From NCBI RefSeq assembly GCF_963664555.1, contig NZ_OY761461.1:4381769-4445768 (forward strand): a stretch of DNA of 64,000 bases. The letters run 5' to 3'. Source of the DNA: Labilibaculum sp. (GTDB lineage Bacteria; Bacteroidota; Bacteroidia; Bacteroidales; Marinifilaceae). This document shows positions 43,163 through 51,436 of this stretch, piece after piece; positions within the stretch are counted from its first letter, which is position 1; each line of letters starts with the position of its first letter. The notes under the pieces were generated by a model, which made no database searches, was not told where the DNA came from, and saw only the letters and a list, made by a program, of their open reading frames with translations. The translations under genes were made by a program, and so were the position numbers.

Positions 43163-43540
43163 ATGGATGATAAGGTTAGAGTAGACAAATGGCTATGGGC
43201 TGTACGTATTTTCAAAACCAGAAGTATGGCAGCGGAAGCTTGTAAAAAAGGAAAAGTAAGTATTGGTGGTGTACACGTGAAACCATCGCGCGAAGTAAGG
43301 TTAAACGAACAAATTGATGTACGTGTTCCTCCTATTACCCGCAGTTATTTGGTTACAGCCATATCCGGCAAACGGATGGGAGCAAAATTGGCCATTGACT
43401 TTGTAAAAGACATAACTGCTCAGGATCAATTGGATTTATTGGAAGCAACCAATACCCGTGGATTTGAATCCAGAGACAGAGGTGTTGGAAGACCAACAAA
43501 ATTAGATCGCAGATTAATTGATAAGCTTAAGCAGGAATAA
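43163..43540 (+). CDS. S4-domain RNA-binding protein (HslR-like)
   Basis: This 125-residue protein has an N-terminal S4 domain (about residues 5-65): VRVDKWLWAVRIFKTRSMAAEACKKGKVSIGGVHVKPSREVRLNEQIDV. This is the hallmark of the HslR group, which binds stalled 50S subunits carrying peptidyl-tRNA. The C-terminal part is basic (RDRGVGRPTKLDRRLIDKLKQE). Its place 12 bp after peptidyl-tRNA hydrolase supports a role in ribosome rescue; that link is inference from context and family. Confidence 0.9.
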   Translation: MDDKVRVDKWLWAVRIFKTRSMAAEACKKGKVSIGGVHVKPSREVRLNEQIDVRVPPITRSYLVTAISGKRMGAKLAIDFVKDITAQDQLDLLEATNTRGFESRDRGVGRPTKLDRRLIDKLKQE

Positions 43541-43568
43541 ACACATCAGGAACCGACAAGAAAAAAAT

Positions 43569-44108
43569 ATGATAATAGCACAGGATAAAAAGAAAACGAA
43601 TTTAGCAGAATACATCCTTTATATGTGGCAAGTTGAGGATATCATCAGAGCCTATCAATTCAACATTGATAAAATTGACGAAAACATCATCAAACAATTC
43701 AATCAGCCGGAAGCTACTCAAAACGAAATTAGAGACTGGTACGAAAATCTGATTGAAATGATGAAGATTGAAAAAGTGGAAGAAACAGGACATCTTCAAA
43801 TCCTTAAGAACAACGTAAACGAGCTTTACGATTTTCATGTTTATCTACTAACAAAAGGCAAAGATTCAGCCTACAACAGCCATTATCAGCAAGCTCTTGG
43901 CAACATAACCGAATTTCGCGAAAAATCGAAAGCAACCCAGGAAAACAACGACATTGAGGTATGCCTTACTGCTTTGTATGGTATTTTAATGCTTAAACTT
44001 CAAGGAAAAGAAATCTCGAAAGACACCCTCTCGGCGATTACTACTTTCAGCCAGATGATTTCTGAATTAACAGCGAAATACAAGGCTTTCGAAGAAGAAA
44101 ACGAATAA
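43569..44108 (+). CDS. DUF4924 family protein
   Basis: This 179-residue soluble, helical, acidic protein begins MIIAQDKKKTNLAEYILYMWQVEDIIRAYQFNIDKIDENII, the recognisable start of the Bacteroidota-specific DUF4924 family. Later segments are LYDFHVYLLTKGKDSAYNSHYQQALGNI and CLTALYGILMLKLQGKEIS. The ATG at 43569 is chosen because upstream in-frame sequence overlaps the S4 gene and is not conserved. Function unknown. It is third in the pth operon, so a translation-linked role is possible but unproven. Confidence 0.85.
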   Translation: MIIAQDKKKTNLAEYILYMWQVEDIIRAYQFNIDKIDENIIKQFNQPEATQNEIRDWYENLIEMMKIEKVEETGHLQILKNNVNELYDFHVYLLTKGKDSAYNSHYQQALGNITEFREKSKATQENNDIEVCLTALYGILMLKLQGKEISKDTLSAITTFSQMISELTAKYKAFEEENE

Positions 44109-44128
44109 TTACAAAACACCCCAAGATA

Positions 44129-44995
44129 ATGATACTGCCCCCAAGATATAACAATTGGATATTACTGATTTTAGTTTCTTTTCTTTGGGGAAGTCCATAT
44201 ATTTTGCGGGAGATTGCTTTGGAAAGTTTCAGCCACAATCAAGTGGCTGCTTTTCAGGTGTTTTTTTCATTCCTGCTATTTATTCCTCTGATTATTAAAA
44301 ACATCAGAAAACTTTCGAAAGAAAACATACTTCCGTTACTACTTTCAGGAATCACAGGAAATATTGGCCCGGCCTACTTTTTCGCCAAAGCGCAAACCCA
44401 AATCAACTCTTCGGTAGCAGGCATGCTAAATGCCATGCTGCCTATGGTTACATTGCTGATTGCAATTCTTTTTTTCAAAGCAGGTACGAGTAAAAAAGTA
44501 ATAGGGGGAATTTTACTGGCATTTGCTGGAACAGTTGTCATTAGTTTTTCAGGAAACTCTTTCGGGTCATCTTATTTTTGGGGCGTATTTTATGTGTTTA
44601 TGGCTATTTTATCAATAGCTGTCAGCATTAATATTGTTAGTTTTTCATTGCCTAAACTTAGCGGCACCGAAATTGCCTCTTTAGCATTTCTATTTGTCGG
44701 CCCAATGGCAGGTTGTTTTCTGGCTATCACTGATTTAAGCACCCCTTTGGCATCAGAAAGTTTACCAAAAAGTGCATTAATGCTTTGTTTGCTGGCCGTT
44801 TTAACATTCGTAGGCGTTATTCTATACAATCAGCTCATAAAAAAATCATCGCATGTATTTGCAGCATCAATAGCCTATATTATTCCCATTATAGCCATAT
44901 TTTTGGGCATCGTAATTGGCGGCGATTCTATTTCTATTGCTCAAATTGCATCCATATTTATTATCTTGGTTGGGGTTCATCTAACTCATCGCTAA
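44129..44995 (+). CDS. DMT-family transporter with EamA domains
   Basis: This 288-residue inner-membrane protein has about ten hydrophobic helices in two EamA repeats (about residues 8-137 and 147-285). The first helix WILLILVSFLWGSPYILREIAL carries the typical early W-G-S pattern, and ITGNIGPAYFFAKAQTQINSSVAGMLNAMLPMVTLLIA matches the end of the first repeat. Such proteins export amino acids or other metabolites; the substrate is unknown. It lies 20 bp after the DUF4924 gene, and its stop is 1 bp from the lnt start, so the two are probably translationally coupled. Confidence 0.88.
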   Translation: MILPPRYNNWILLILVSFLWGSPYILREIALESFSHNQVAAFQVFFSFLLFIPLIIKNIRKLSKENILPLLLSGITGNIGPAYFFAKAQTQINSSVAGMLNAMLPMVTLLIAILFFKAGTSKKVIGGILLAFAGTVVISFSGNSFGSSYFWGVFYVFMAILSIAVSINIVSFSLPKLSGTEIASLAFLFVGPMAGCFLAITDLSTPLASESLPKSALMLCLLAVLTFVGVILYNQLIKKSSHVFAASIAYIIPIIAIFLGIVIGGDSISIAQIASIFIILVGVHLTHR

Positions 44996-44996
44996 A

Positions 44997-46520
44997 GTGA
45001 ATAAAAACATTCTTTTCGCCATTGCATCGGGTCTTTTGCTGGGCATGCCTTTTTGCATACCACAACTTTTTCCGCTCATTTTTTTTGCATGGATACCTCT
45101 TTTATGGCTGGAAGAAAAAACAATAGATCACCACAATCCCTACGTCCTTTTCAACTATTCATTTCTGAGTTTTTTAATCTGGAACATTTTGGCCTATTGG
45201 TGGGTGGGCAAAGCACAAATTACAGGTGTAATCCTCATCCTACTAATTAATTCTCTTTTGCTGGCGCTGATTTTCTGGCTGATTAGCCGATCGAGAAAGC
45301 ACTTGAAAATTTCCATTCTCTTTCCCTTTCTGCTTATTTGGCTGGGCTTTGAATATTTCGATACCTGGTGGGATTTAGCCTGGCCCTGGTTGAATTTGGG
45401 AAATGCTTTTGCTTCAGCACCGAAATGGATACAATGGTACAATATTACAGGAACACGTGGCGGAAGTTTGTGGGTGATTTTAATCAACATCAGATTCTTC
45501 TCTCTGATAAAAAACCCAAGAAAGAACATTGCTTTGAGATCTATTGGAATGCTTCTTTTAATTGGTATTCCTTTCCTCTACTCTATTTCTCTGTATCACC
45601 AAAAGGAAAATGCAACCGGAACCCGAAGCTTTGCTCTGATCCAGCCAAATTTGGATCCGTACACCGAAAAATTTGTTCCCGCAAACGAAGAAAAACACTT
45701 TGCCGGTTTTATGAATACAGCAGATTCTATTTGCAGTAGTCAGCGTCCTGATTTTTTATTTGCACCGGAAACCGTGATTTTAACATCTATCGATGAAAAT
45801 AAGCCCAAAAAATCTTCCAGCTATACACAATTGCTCGATTTAAGAAAGAAATATCCCAAAACAAAAATACTAATTGGAACCCACAGCAATATTGAATCAG
45901 AATCGTTTAATTCTGCGCTATTTTTAAGCGATAGCTTAACACCTCATTTTTACCACAAAACAAAGCTTGTTCCCTTATTTGAAAAAGTTCCGTTCGATAA
46001 ATATCTAAGCTTTTTAAAAGATTATTCGCTTGAGATTGGAGGATACCAGGGAAGCTACAGCAGTAGAAATGATATTGACTATTTCATATCTGATTCTGCA
46101 GCATTAGTTCCTGTGGTCTGCTTCGAATCAATTTTTAGTGATTACTGCGCCCAAAGAGTTCCTGAACTTCCTGGTTTTCTTTGTATGATTACCAATGACG
46201 GATGGTGGAAAACCACTCCAGGTTACAAACATCATTTCAATTTTAGCCGGTTAAGAGCCATTGAAACCCGCAGAGACTATATTCGGGTTGCCAACAATGG
46301 AATTTCAGCTTACATCAATTCTAAAGGCACGATTATTGCTAAAACCAAGTGGTGGGAAAAATCGGTATTAACGGGTAAGTTCAAATTAATGAAAGAAAAG
46401 ACATTTTATTCGCAACATGGAGATTTCATTGGCCGGGTGTGTCTTTTTACGGCGATTCTTTTATTAATCTTTGTTAAAATCCGTATTGCAACACAATCTA
46501 ATACCACAACAAGGAGTTAA
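44997..46520 (+). CDS. lnt: Apolipoprotein N-acyltransferase
   Basis: It adds the third acyl chain to lipoproteins in the inner membrane. There are 507 residues. About six N-terminal helices (residues 5-195) are followed by a periplasmic nitrilase-like domain. The triad is visible as Glu in FLFAPETVIL, Lys in HFYHKTKLVPLFEKVPF, and Cys in VPVVCFESIFSDY, and ITNDGWWKTTPGYKHHFNFSRLRAIETRRDYIRVANNGISA follows. A last helix near residue 485 closes the chain. Translation starts at a GTG (44997) one base after the stop of the transporter gene. It is needed by the many lipoproteins coded in this window. Confidence 0.94.
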   Translation: MNKNILFAIASGLLLGMPFCIPQLFPLIFFAWIPLLWLEEKTIDHHNPYVLFNYSFLSFLIWNILAYWWVGKAQITGVILILLINSLLLALIFWLISRSRKHLKISILFPFLLIWLGFEYFDTWWDLAWPWLNLGNAFASAPKWIQWYNITGTRGGSLWVILINIRFFSLIKNPRKNIALRSIGMLLLIGIPFLYSISLYHQKENATGTRSFALIQPNLDPYTEKFVPANEEKHFAGFMNTADSICSSQRPDFLFAPETVILTSIDENKPKKSSSYTQLLDLRKKYPKTKILIGTHSNIESESFNSALFLSDSLTPHFYHKTKLVPLFEKVPFDKYLSFLKDYSLEIGGYQGSYSSRNDIDYFISDSAALVPVVCFESIFSDYCAQRVPELPGFLCMITNDGWWKTTPGYKHHFNFSRLRAIETRRDYIRVANNGISAYINSKGTIIAKTKWWEKSVLTGKFKLMKEKTFYSQHGDFIGRVCLFTAILLLIFVKIRIATQSNTTTRS

Positions 46521-46588
46521 AAGTTTTACATTTACTCTTAGATTAATATTCCTGAAAAAATAATTCTAAAATAATAAATACAAATACT

Positions 46589-47635
46589 ATGAAACGATTA
46601 CTATTTGCACTTTTTAGCATCTGCGTTTGTGTTGGATCAGCAAATGCGATCACCAAACACAAGAAAATTGAAAAGACATTTAAAGCCGGAGAAAATCTTA
46701 AAATTGAATCGAAATACAGTAAAATTCAGATTAAACATTGGGACAATCCTGAAATTAAATTCGAGGTACTGATTAGTGTTGTGGGTTCGGATGATGAGAA
46801 AACAAAAAGGATGACCGACGATATCAATATCGAATTTACGGAAGGAGAAGCTCAACTATCTGCAGAAACCGTATTTGGAGGTTTTTTCGCACTAAAAAAA
46901 CTCACCAATTCCCTTTTCAACAAAGGGGAAATAAAGATAAATTACACCGTTCAGCTGCCTTCCAACGTAAAATTAGAAATTATCCAAAAAGATGGAGATG
47001 TTTTTATGGACAGTCATGATGGCAATATAAATCTTGATTTGACCAATGGCAACTTTACTGCTGAGAGCTTAAACGGCGAAAACAGCTTTGCAATTACTGG
47101 ATGTACTTTTAAAGTGAAACAACTGAAAGATTCCAAATTAAATGTGGCCAACTCGAACGTGACTATCGAAAATGCCAACAAACTAACCGGAGAAAGTCGT
47201 GATTCAGAATTTACAATTGGCGTGGCCGATAACATTAGCATGACATCTGCCAGGGATAAATTCGACATTAAAGAATTAGAATACCTATATGGATCATCAA
47301 ACTTTAGTAAGATTGAAATCAGCCAAATGGGAGGTGAAGTTGACTACGATCAGAAATTTGGACACATCAATATCTTCAATATCAACAACATGTTTTCATT
47401 TATTAAAATAGACTCGAAATACGGAGATATTGGCCTTAGCTTTATGGAAGGTGCTCAAATTGATTATGAAATCAATCACAAGTCAGTAAAATTCGATAAT
47501 TCGAAAGACTTCATTTTATCGAATAAAGAAACTGCTGATAAAAAGACTTTTGTGGCAAAAGGTCGTGTCGGCGATAAAAAAGCCTTTTCTAAACTGAATA
47601 TCAGAGCAAATAACTGCAAGATCAGATTGCAGTAA
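46589..47635 (+). CDS. Exported DUF4097-like beta-helical protein
   Basis: This 348-residue protein has a signal peptide (MKRLLFALFSICVCVGSANA, about 20 residues). A repetitive all-beta region follows with recurring strand-turn units, for example KAGENLKIESKYSKIQIKHWDNPEIKFEV, NGNFTAESLNGENSFAITGCTFKVKQLKDSKLNVANSNVTIENANKL and IDSKYGDIGLSF. The pattern is that of the putative-adhesin (DUF4097/DUF2807-like) families, which form a periplasmic or surface beta-helix. Function unknown. It follows lnt by 68 bp and ends at a strong terminator. Confidence 0.75.
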   Translation: MKRLLFALFSICVCVGSANAITKHKKIEKTFKAGENLKIESKYSKIQIKHWDNPEIKFEVLISVVGSDDEKTKRMTDDINIEFTEGEAQLSAETVFGGFFALKKLTNSLFNKGEIKINYTVQLPSNVKLEIIQKDGDVFMDSHDGNINLDLTNGNFTAESLNGENSFAITGCTFKVKQLKDSKLNVANSNVTIENANKLTGESRDSEFTIGVADNISMTSARDKFDIKELEYLYGSSNFSKIEISQMGGEVDYDQKFGHINIFNINNMFSFIKIDSKYGDIGLSFMEGAQIDYEINHKSVKFDNSKDFILSNKETADKKTFVAKGRVGDKKAFSKLNIRANNCKIRLQ

Positions 47636-47680
47636 TTCCCTGCCGGCAACTCCTACTTAAGGAAGTTCTTAATGACTAAA

Positions 47681-47720
47681 ACAAAGACCAATTCCAGGGA
47701 ATTGGTCTTTGTTTTTTTTC
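47681..47720 (+). terminator. Terminator after the DUF4097-like gene
   Basis: A 15-bp perfect stem (47681-47695 with 47698-47712; ACAAAGACCAA... pairing with ...TTGGTCTTTGT) has a 2-nt spacer and is followed by a T8 tract. Confidence 0.9.
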
Positions 47721-47788
47721 AGATTTAAGATATTGGCAAATGATTTATACCTAAATGCCAATGTGCACCGTTTCTTTTTAGGATTTAA

Positions 47789-48493
47789 TTAAATAGCGAC
47801 TCCAAATAAATATCCAACTACCGCCGTAAGTCCCATTGCAATAGTTCCCCAAAATGTAATTCGAATAATTGCTCTGCTTACGCTTGAACCACCTGTTTTA
47901 GCCGCTAATGCACCCAAAAGGATCAAAAAGAAGATCGTAAAACAATAAAGAGAATACTCCATATTTTTTAAGGGTAAAAAAAGAGTGACCAAAAGGGGTA
48001 GTACTCCTCCTGCACTAAATGCGGCACCTGAGGCAAAAGCGGCTTGTATTGGTTTGGCTTTACTGATTTCATTAATTCCCAATTCATCTCTAATATGTGC
48101 ACCCAATACATCGTGCTCGGTTAATTCTATTGCAACAGTTAATGCTGTTTCTTTTTTCAATCCTCTTTTTTCGTAAATTTCTGCCAATCGCTGCAACTCA
48201 ATTTCAGGCATTTCTTCCAACTCTTGTATTTCTCTTTCAATATCCGATGCCTCCACGTCTGTTTGAGAACTTACTGAAACATACTCTCCTGCCGCCATTG
48301 ACAATGCCCCTGCAACCAATCCCGCTACAGTTGCCAACACAATAGGTTCTCGAATATCTGTTGCTGCAGCAATACCAATAGCAAGACTCGCCGTTGATAA
48401 AATTCCATCATTTGCACCAAGAACTGCTGCTCTCAACCAATTACTTCTATGTATGTAATGATTGTCTAAATAATCATCCTTTTTTTCGATCAT
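47789..48493 (-). CDS. VIT1/CCC1-family iron/manganese transporter
   Basis: This 234-residue inner-membrane protein of the vacuolar-iron-transporter family moves Fe2+ or Mn2+ out of the cytoplasm. The start HYIHRSNWLRAAVLGANDGILSTASLAIGIAAAT (residues about 12-46) is the family signature, followed by AGALSMAAGEYVSVSSQTDVEASDIEREI, the metal-binding acidic helix region, and three C-terminal helices. I chose ATG 48493 (MIEKKDD) over 48565, which would add 24 unconserved residues. It is monocistronic, upstream of the large repeat array at 48.8-49.3 kb. Confidence 0.9.
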   Translation of the reverse strand: MIEKKDDYLDNHYIHRSNWLRAAVLGANDGILSTASLAIGIAAATDIREPIVLATVAGLVAGALSMAAGEYVSVSSQTDVEASDIEREIQELEEMPEIELQRLAEIYEKRGLKKETALTVAIELTEHDVLGAHIRDELGINEISKAKPIQAAFASGAAFSAGGVLPLLVTLFLPLKNMEYSLYCFTIFFLILLGALAAKTGGSSVSRAIIRITFWGTIAMGLTAVVGYLFGVAI

Positions 48494-48565
48494 ATTAATT
48501 TTCTGATTGTATGCAGCCCGAAAGCTATGACATGAAACATAATTCCTTTTTACTTTGTCACCCAA

Positions 48566-49547
48566 AACCCCTTATTTGTTTCCAAACCGTACATTGTGCA
48601 AGAATAACTTGTTTCTTTACATCCTATTAAAGATACCAAATCAATAAGGCAATCGATATTCCCCTTCTAAAATAATTCTCTTTTATGAGTAAGCCAAGTT
48701 AAACAAAACTTTTATATCCTATATTAACACTGCCATAAGCATAGCCTAAAAATATCACCGGATGATTTCCTCCTAATTGCCCCCTGCTTGCACGGGTAAA
48801 TACCCATTTCCTGATCATCAAAGTATCATCAGCGAAAGCGGAAACACATTTACTGATCACCAAAGTATCTTCAACAAAAACGGAAACACATTTACTGATC
48901 ACCAAAGTATCTTCAACAAAAACGGAAACATATTTACTGATCACCAAAGTATCTTCAGCAAAAACGGAAGCACATTTACTGATCGCCAAAGTATCTTCAA
49001 CAAAAAAGGAAGCACATTTACTGATAAAAAAGGTACCATCCGTTTGGGTGAAGCTCATATTCCGGAAAAAAAAAGACCATCGCCTTACGAAGAAGTACCT
49101 TTACTCATCACCAAAGTATCATCTGCATAAATAGAAGTGCATTTGCTAATGGATAAAAGACCATCCGCTTTTGTTGAAGATACTTTGGCTATGAATAAAA
49201 GACCATCTGCTTTTGTTGAAGATACTTTAGCTATGAATAAAAGACATTCTGCTTGGGTAGAAGACCATTTTTTGGAAAAAAAAGATTACCTACTTAAGTT
49301 GCAGCATATCTACGAATGGAAAAAACCGACTGATTAAAAAGTTTAAGCCCCTAAACTTTACCCGGTTGTCCCTGAATAATACCCAGCCTATTTCTAATAC
49401 CGACTCCTTTTGATTTTAAAAAGGCATAATAAACTTTACGAAACAAAAGGTTGACTGCAGGATGTTGAGGCTGCTTGTTTTAACAATTTTTAATTCCATT
49501 TGCTAAAAGCTTTTTATTATCTTCCTGAGAATTTTAAAACGGATGAT
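48566..49547. other. Gene-poor interval holding the 42-bp repeat array
   Basis: Almost 1 kb lies between the VIT1 gene and the exported protein gene. Most of it is the repeat array (48811 to about 49290). The flanks 48566-48810 and 49291-49547 are AT-rich. In the right flank a 41-codon frame without ATG is open on the minus strand (about 49351-49476), but I cannot assign it. No terminator or RNA gene is evident. Confidence 0.6.
48811..49290. repeat. 42-bp tandem repeat array with repeated orientation switches
   Basis: Units begin with CTGATCACCAAAGTATCTTC and recur exactly every 42 bp at 48811, 48853, 48895, 48937, 48979 and 49021 (last one partial). At 49033 the orientation flips: the complementary core GACCATCCGCTTTTGTTGAA recurs at 49033, 49075, 49159, 49201 and 49243, all on the same 42-bp lattice. 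A single direct unit (about 49104-49140) is inserted between 49090 and 49150. Adjacent direct units differ at only a few positions, so the array is young. The direct half encodes 14-residue peptides of the form VEDTLVISKCVSVF on the minus strand; the inverted half encodes VEDTLAMNKRPSAF on the plus strand. No spacers of CRISPR type exist. Confidence 0.92.
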
Positions 49548-50117
49548 ATGAAGAGGATTTCACTATTACTTTTGCTGGGCTTTGTAATTACAACAGGATT
49601 TGCTCAAACACAACTGAAACAACATTTCGAAAAAGATCTGCGGAATTACACAACTGCATTTAATAACAAACAATGGAATACGGTTACCGATATGATGTAT
49701 CCACCCATGTTTGAAATGATGAGCAAGGATAACATGCTGATGGTTTTGGAACAGATGGATAATTTGGGTGTTAAAATGACAACCGACTTTCATTCTATCG
49801 ACAAAATATCGAAGGTAGTGGATTATGGGAAAGAGAAATATTGCAAAATTCAATACTACGGAATTATTAAAGTTAAACTTACCGGATTGATGTCGCAAGG
49901 CAGCTCTTTAATGCAACCTCAATTTGAGCAGGAATTTGGCAAAGAAAATGTAAAATATCACGAAACATCGAATTCATTTACCATTCAGGCACACCGATCG
50001 ATGGTGGCAATTGCTGATATAAAATCAGACAACTGGAAGTATGTTGATGTGAATTCACCTCAGGCAAAAGGATTAAAAAGATTGATTCCCGAAAAGGTTC
50101 AGGAACAACTAAACTAA
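49548..50117 (+). CDS. Hypothetical exported protein
   Basis: This 189-residue protein has a signal peptide (MKRISLLLLLGFVITTGFAQ, about 20 residues). The mature part is polar and helical to begin with (LKQHFEKDLRNYTTAFNNKQWNTVTDMMYPPMFEMMSKDNML), and the segment AFNNKQWNTVTDMMYPPMF resembles the first helices of small NTF2-like domains. It is probably periplasmic. The ATG at 49548 is chosen because it starts the signal peptide; an upstream frame to 49500 is open but adds charged residues in front. I do not recognise the family with confidence. It stands alone. Confidence 0.7.
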   Translation: MKRISLLLLLGFVITTGFAQTQLKQHFEKDLRNYTTAFNNKQWNTVTDMMYPPMFEMMSKDNMLMVLEQMDNLGVKMTTDFHSIDKISKVVDYGKEKYCKIQYYGIIKVKLTGLMSQGSSLMQPQFEQEFGKENVKYHETSNSFTIQAHRSMVAIADIKSDNWKYVDVNSPQAKGLKRLIPEKVQEQLN

Positions 50118-50288
50118 CTTACACCTCTAAAAAGCTTAAAAGTAAAAATCCCGGGGCAAGCCTCGAGGTATTGTAATCCTTAAAGAGAATAAAAACAACA
50201 TGAAACGTCAATAACAGACAATTGTAATGCACAGGAACATGATTATTGGTTCATGGAAAATTTCATATAACAACTAAAAAAAAAACAG

Positions 50289-50693
50289 ATGAAAATATAT
50301 TTTTCAGGATCGATTCGTGGAGGACAGCAAGACACCGATTTGTATGCAGAACTGATTCAGGAATTGAAACAATATGGAACTGTTTTAACCGAGCATATTG
50401 GATCAAAAACGATCGATACTACCATAACCGATAAGGAAATACACGATAGGGATGTAGCATGGGTAAAAGAATCGGATATTGTAATTGCTGAAGTAACAGT
50501 CCCATCACTTGGTGTAGGATACGAAATTGGCAGGGCTATCGACATGAATAAACCCATAATATGTTTGTATCGGAAATTAAACGGCAAAACGACCTCTGCA
50601 ATGATTCGCGGGTGCTCCGATTTACAGTGCTTTGAATACTCAAACATAACAGAAGCTAAGGAAATTTTGAAAAAACAACTTAAATCAACATAG
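50289..50693 (+). CDS. DNPH1/RCL-like nucleotide N-glycosidase
   Basis: This 134-residue protein of the nucleoside 2-deoxyribosyltransferase fold closely follows the pattern of eukaryotic DNPH1 (RCL), which cleaves the glycosidic bond of 5-hydroxymethyl-dUMP and other deoxynucleoside monophosphates. Visible are IYFSGSIRGGQQDTDLYAELIQEL at the start with the phosphate-binding GSIRGG, then VLTEHIG, the IHDRDVAWVKESDIVIAEVTVPSLGVGYEIGRA stretch whose Glu corresponds to the catalytic residue, and SAMIRGCSD for the second phosphate contact. It is probably a house-cleaning enzyme of the nucleotide pool. It is immediately followed, with no gap, by a DUF4269 gene. Confidence 0.85.
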   Translation: MKIYFSGSIRGGQQDTDLYAELIQELKQYGTVLTEHIGSKTIDTTITDKEIHDRDVAWVKESDIVIAEVTVPSLGVGYEIGRAIDMNKPIICLYRKLNGKTTSAMIRGCSDLQCFEYSNITEAKEILKKQLKST

Positions 50694-51254
50694 ATGAACT
50701 GGCAGGATATTTCATACCTCAATTCGGGGTCGGCAATTCAGAAAAAAGCATTTAAAAGTTTAAATGACCTTCAGGTTTTCAATCTTCTGGCAGAGTATTC
50801 TCCAATTTTAACAGGAACCATTCCAATTGGAATTTCAATAGAATCAAGTGATTTGGATATTACCTGCAGATTTATGGATGCTGATAAATTTGAACGGAAA
50901 ATGGAAAATCTGTTTAAAGATCAAAAAGGATTTAAAATACAACAAAAAGAAAAAAATGGATACTGGGTTGTGGTGGCAAGTTTTACCTATCAAGATTTTC
51001 CGTTTGAAATATTTGGTTCTCTTTTTCCTGCTACTGATCAAAATTCCTATCGCCATATGCTGATTGAGCATCGTATTCTGGAGTTACTTGGCGAAGAATT
51101 CAGGCTTAATGTAATTCAATTAAAAAAAGAAGGTTTAAAAACAGAACCGGCATTTGCCAAATTATTGCAATTAGAGGGAGATCCTTATAAACAATTGCTG
51201 AATATGGAAGGTGTGACCGATACTGAAATACTTCAACATTGGAAGAAGGGCTGA
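50694..51254 (+). CDS. DUF4269 protein, nucleotidyltransferase-like fold
   Basis: This 186-residue cytoplasmic protein has the segment LTGTIPIGISIESSDLDITCRF (about residues 40-61), which has the shape of a nucleotidyltransferase active site, glycine strand then D-x-D. YQDFPFEIFGSLFP supplies a further strand where a third acidic residue is expected, and RHMLIEHRILELLGEEFRLNVIQLKKEGLKTEPAFAKLL forms the C-terminal helices. This fits DUF4269, whose activity is unknown. The ATG directly follows the stop of the DNPH1-like gene (TAGATG), so the two are cotranscribed and translationally coupled. Confidence 0.82.
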   Translation: MNWQDISYLNSGSAIQKKAFKSLNDLQVFNLLAEYSPILTGTIPIGISIESSDLDITCRFMDADKFERKMENLFKDQKGFKIQQKEKNGYWVVVASFTYQDFPFEIFGSLFPATDQNSYRHMLIEHRILELLGEEFRLNVIQLKKEGLKTEPAFAKLLQLEGDPYKQLLNMEGVTDTEILQHWKKG

Positions 51255-51436
51255 AAAACTGATCGTAAGTGATAATAAATCAGGCAAAATAACGAATCCA
51301 GATCATGTTTAAAGGTCAGAAAATTCAATGTTTACCATTGATTACAATTCGTTTGCCAAATAGCAAAAGTTCTTGCTCTATAAATTTTGACTCCCAGGAG
51401 TTTATAATCTATTTTTAATCGGTATTTTATATTGAT

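Noticed and set aside
44129..44995. Antisense frames inside the transporter, lnt and BamA genes
   Set aside because: All overlap strongly conserved coding sequence in other frames and have no family features of their own.
48811..49290. The array as a CRISPR
   Set aside because: The 42-bp units are contiguous and nearly the same along their whole length; there are no unique spacers, no short palindromic repeat alternating with spacers and no cas genes.
48699..49337. Three repeat-derived open frames (48777-49130 plus, 48699-49058 minus, 49137-49337 plus) as genes
   Set aside because: They are open because 42 is a multiple of three. Both strands are open over the same DNA and no frame has a clear leader or domain. 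They are described under the repeat instead; the 49137 frame is the only one I would keep in mind.
49351..49476. Minus-strand 41-codon frame in the spacer right of the array
   Set aside because: No ATG, no family recognised, and a frame of this length is expected by chance now and then; possibly a gene-end remnant, but not supportable.
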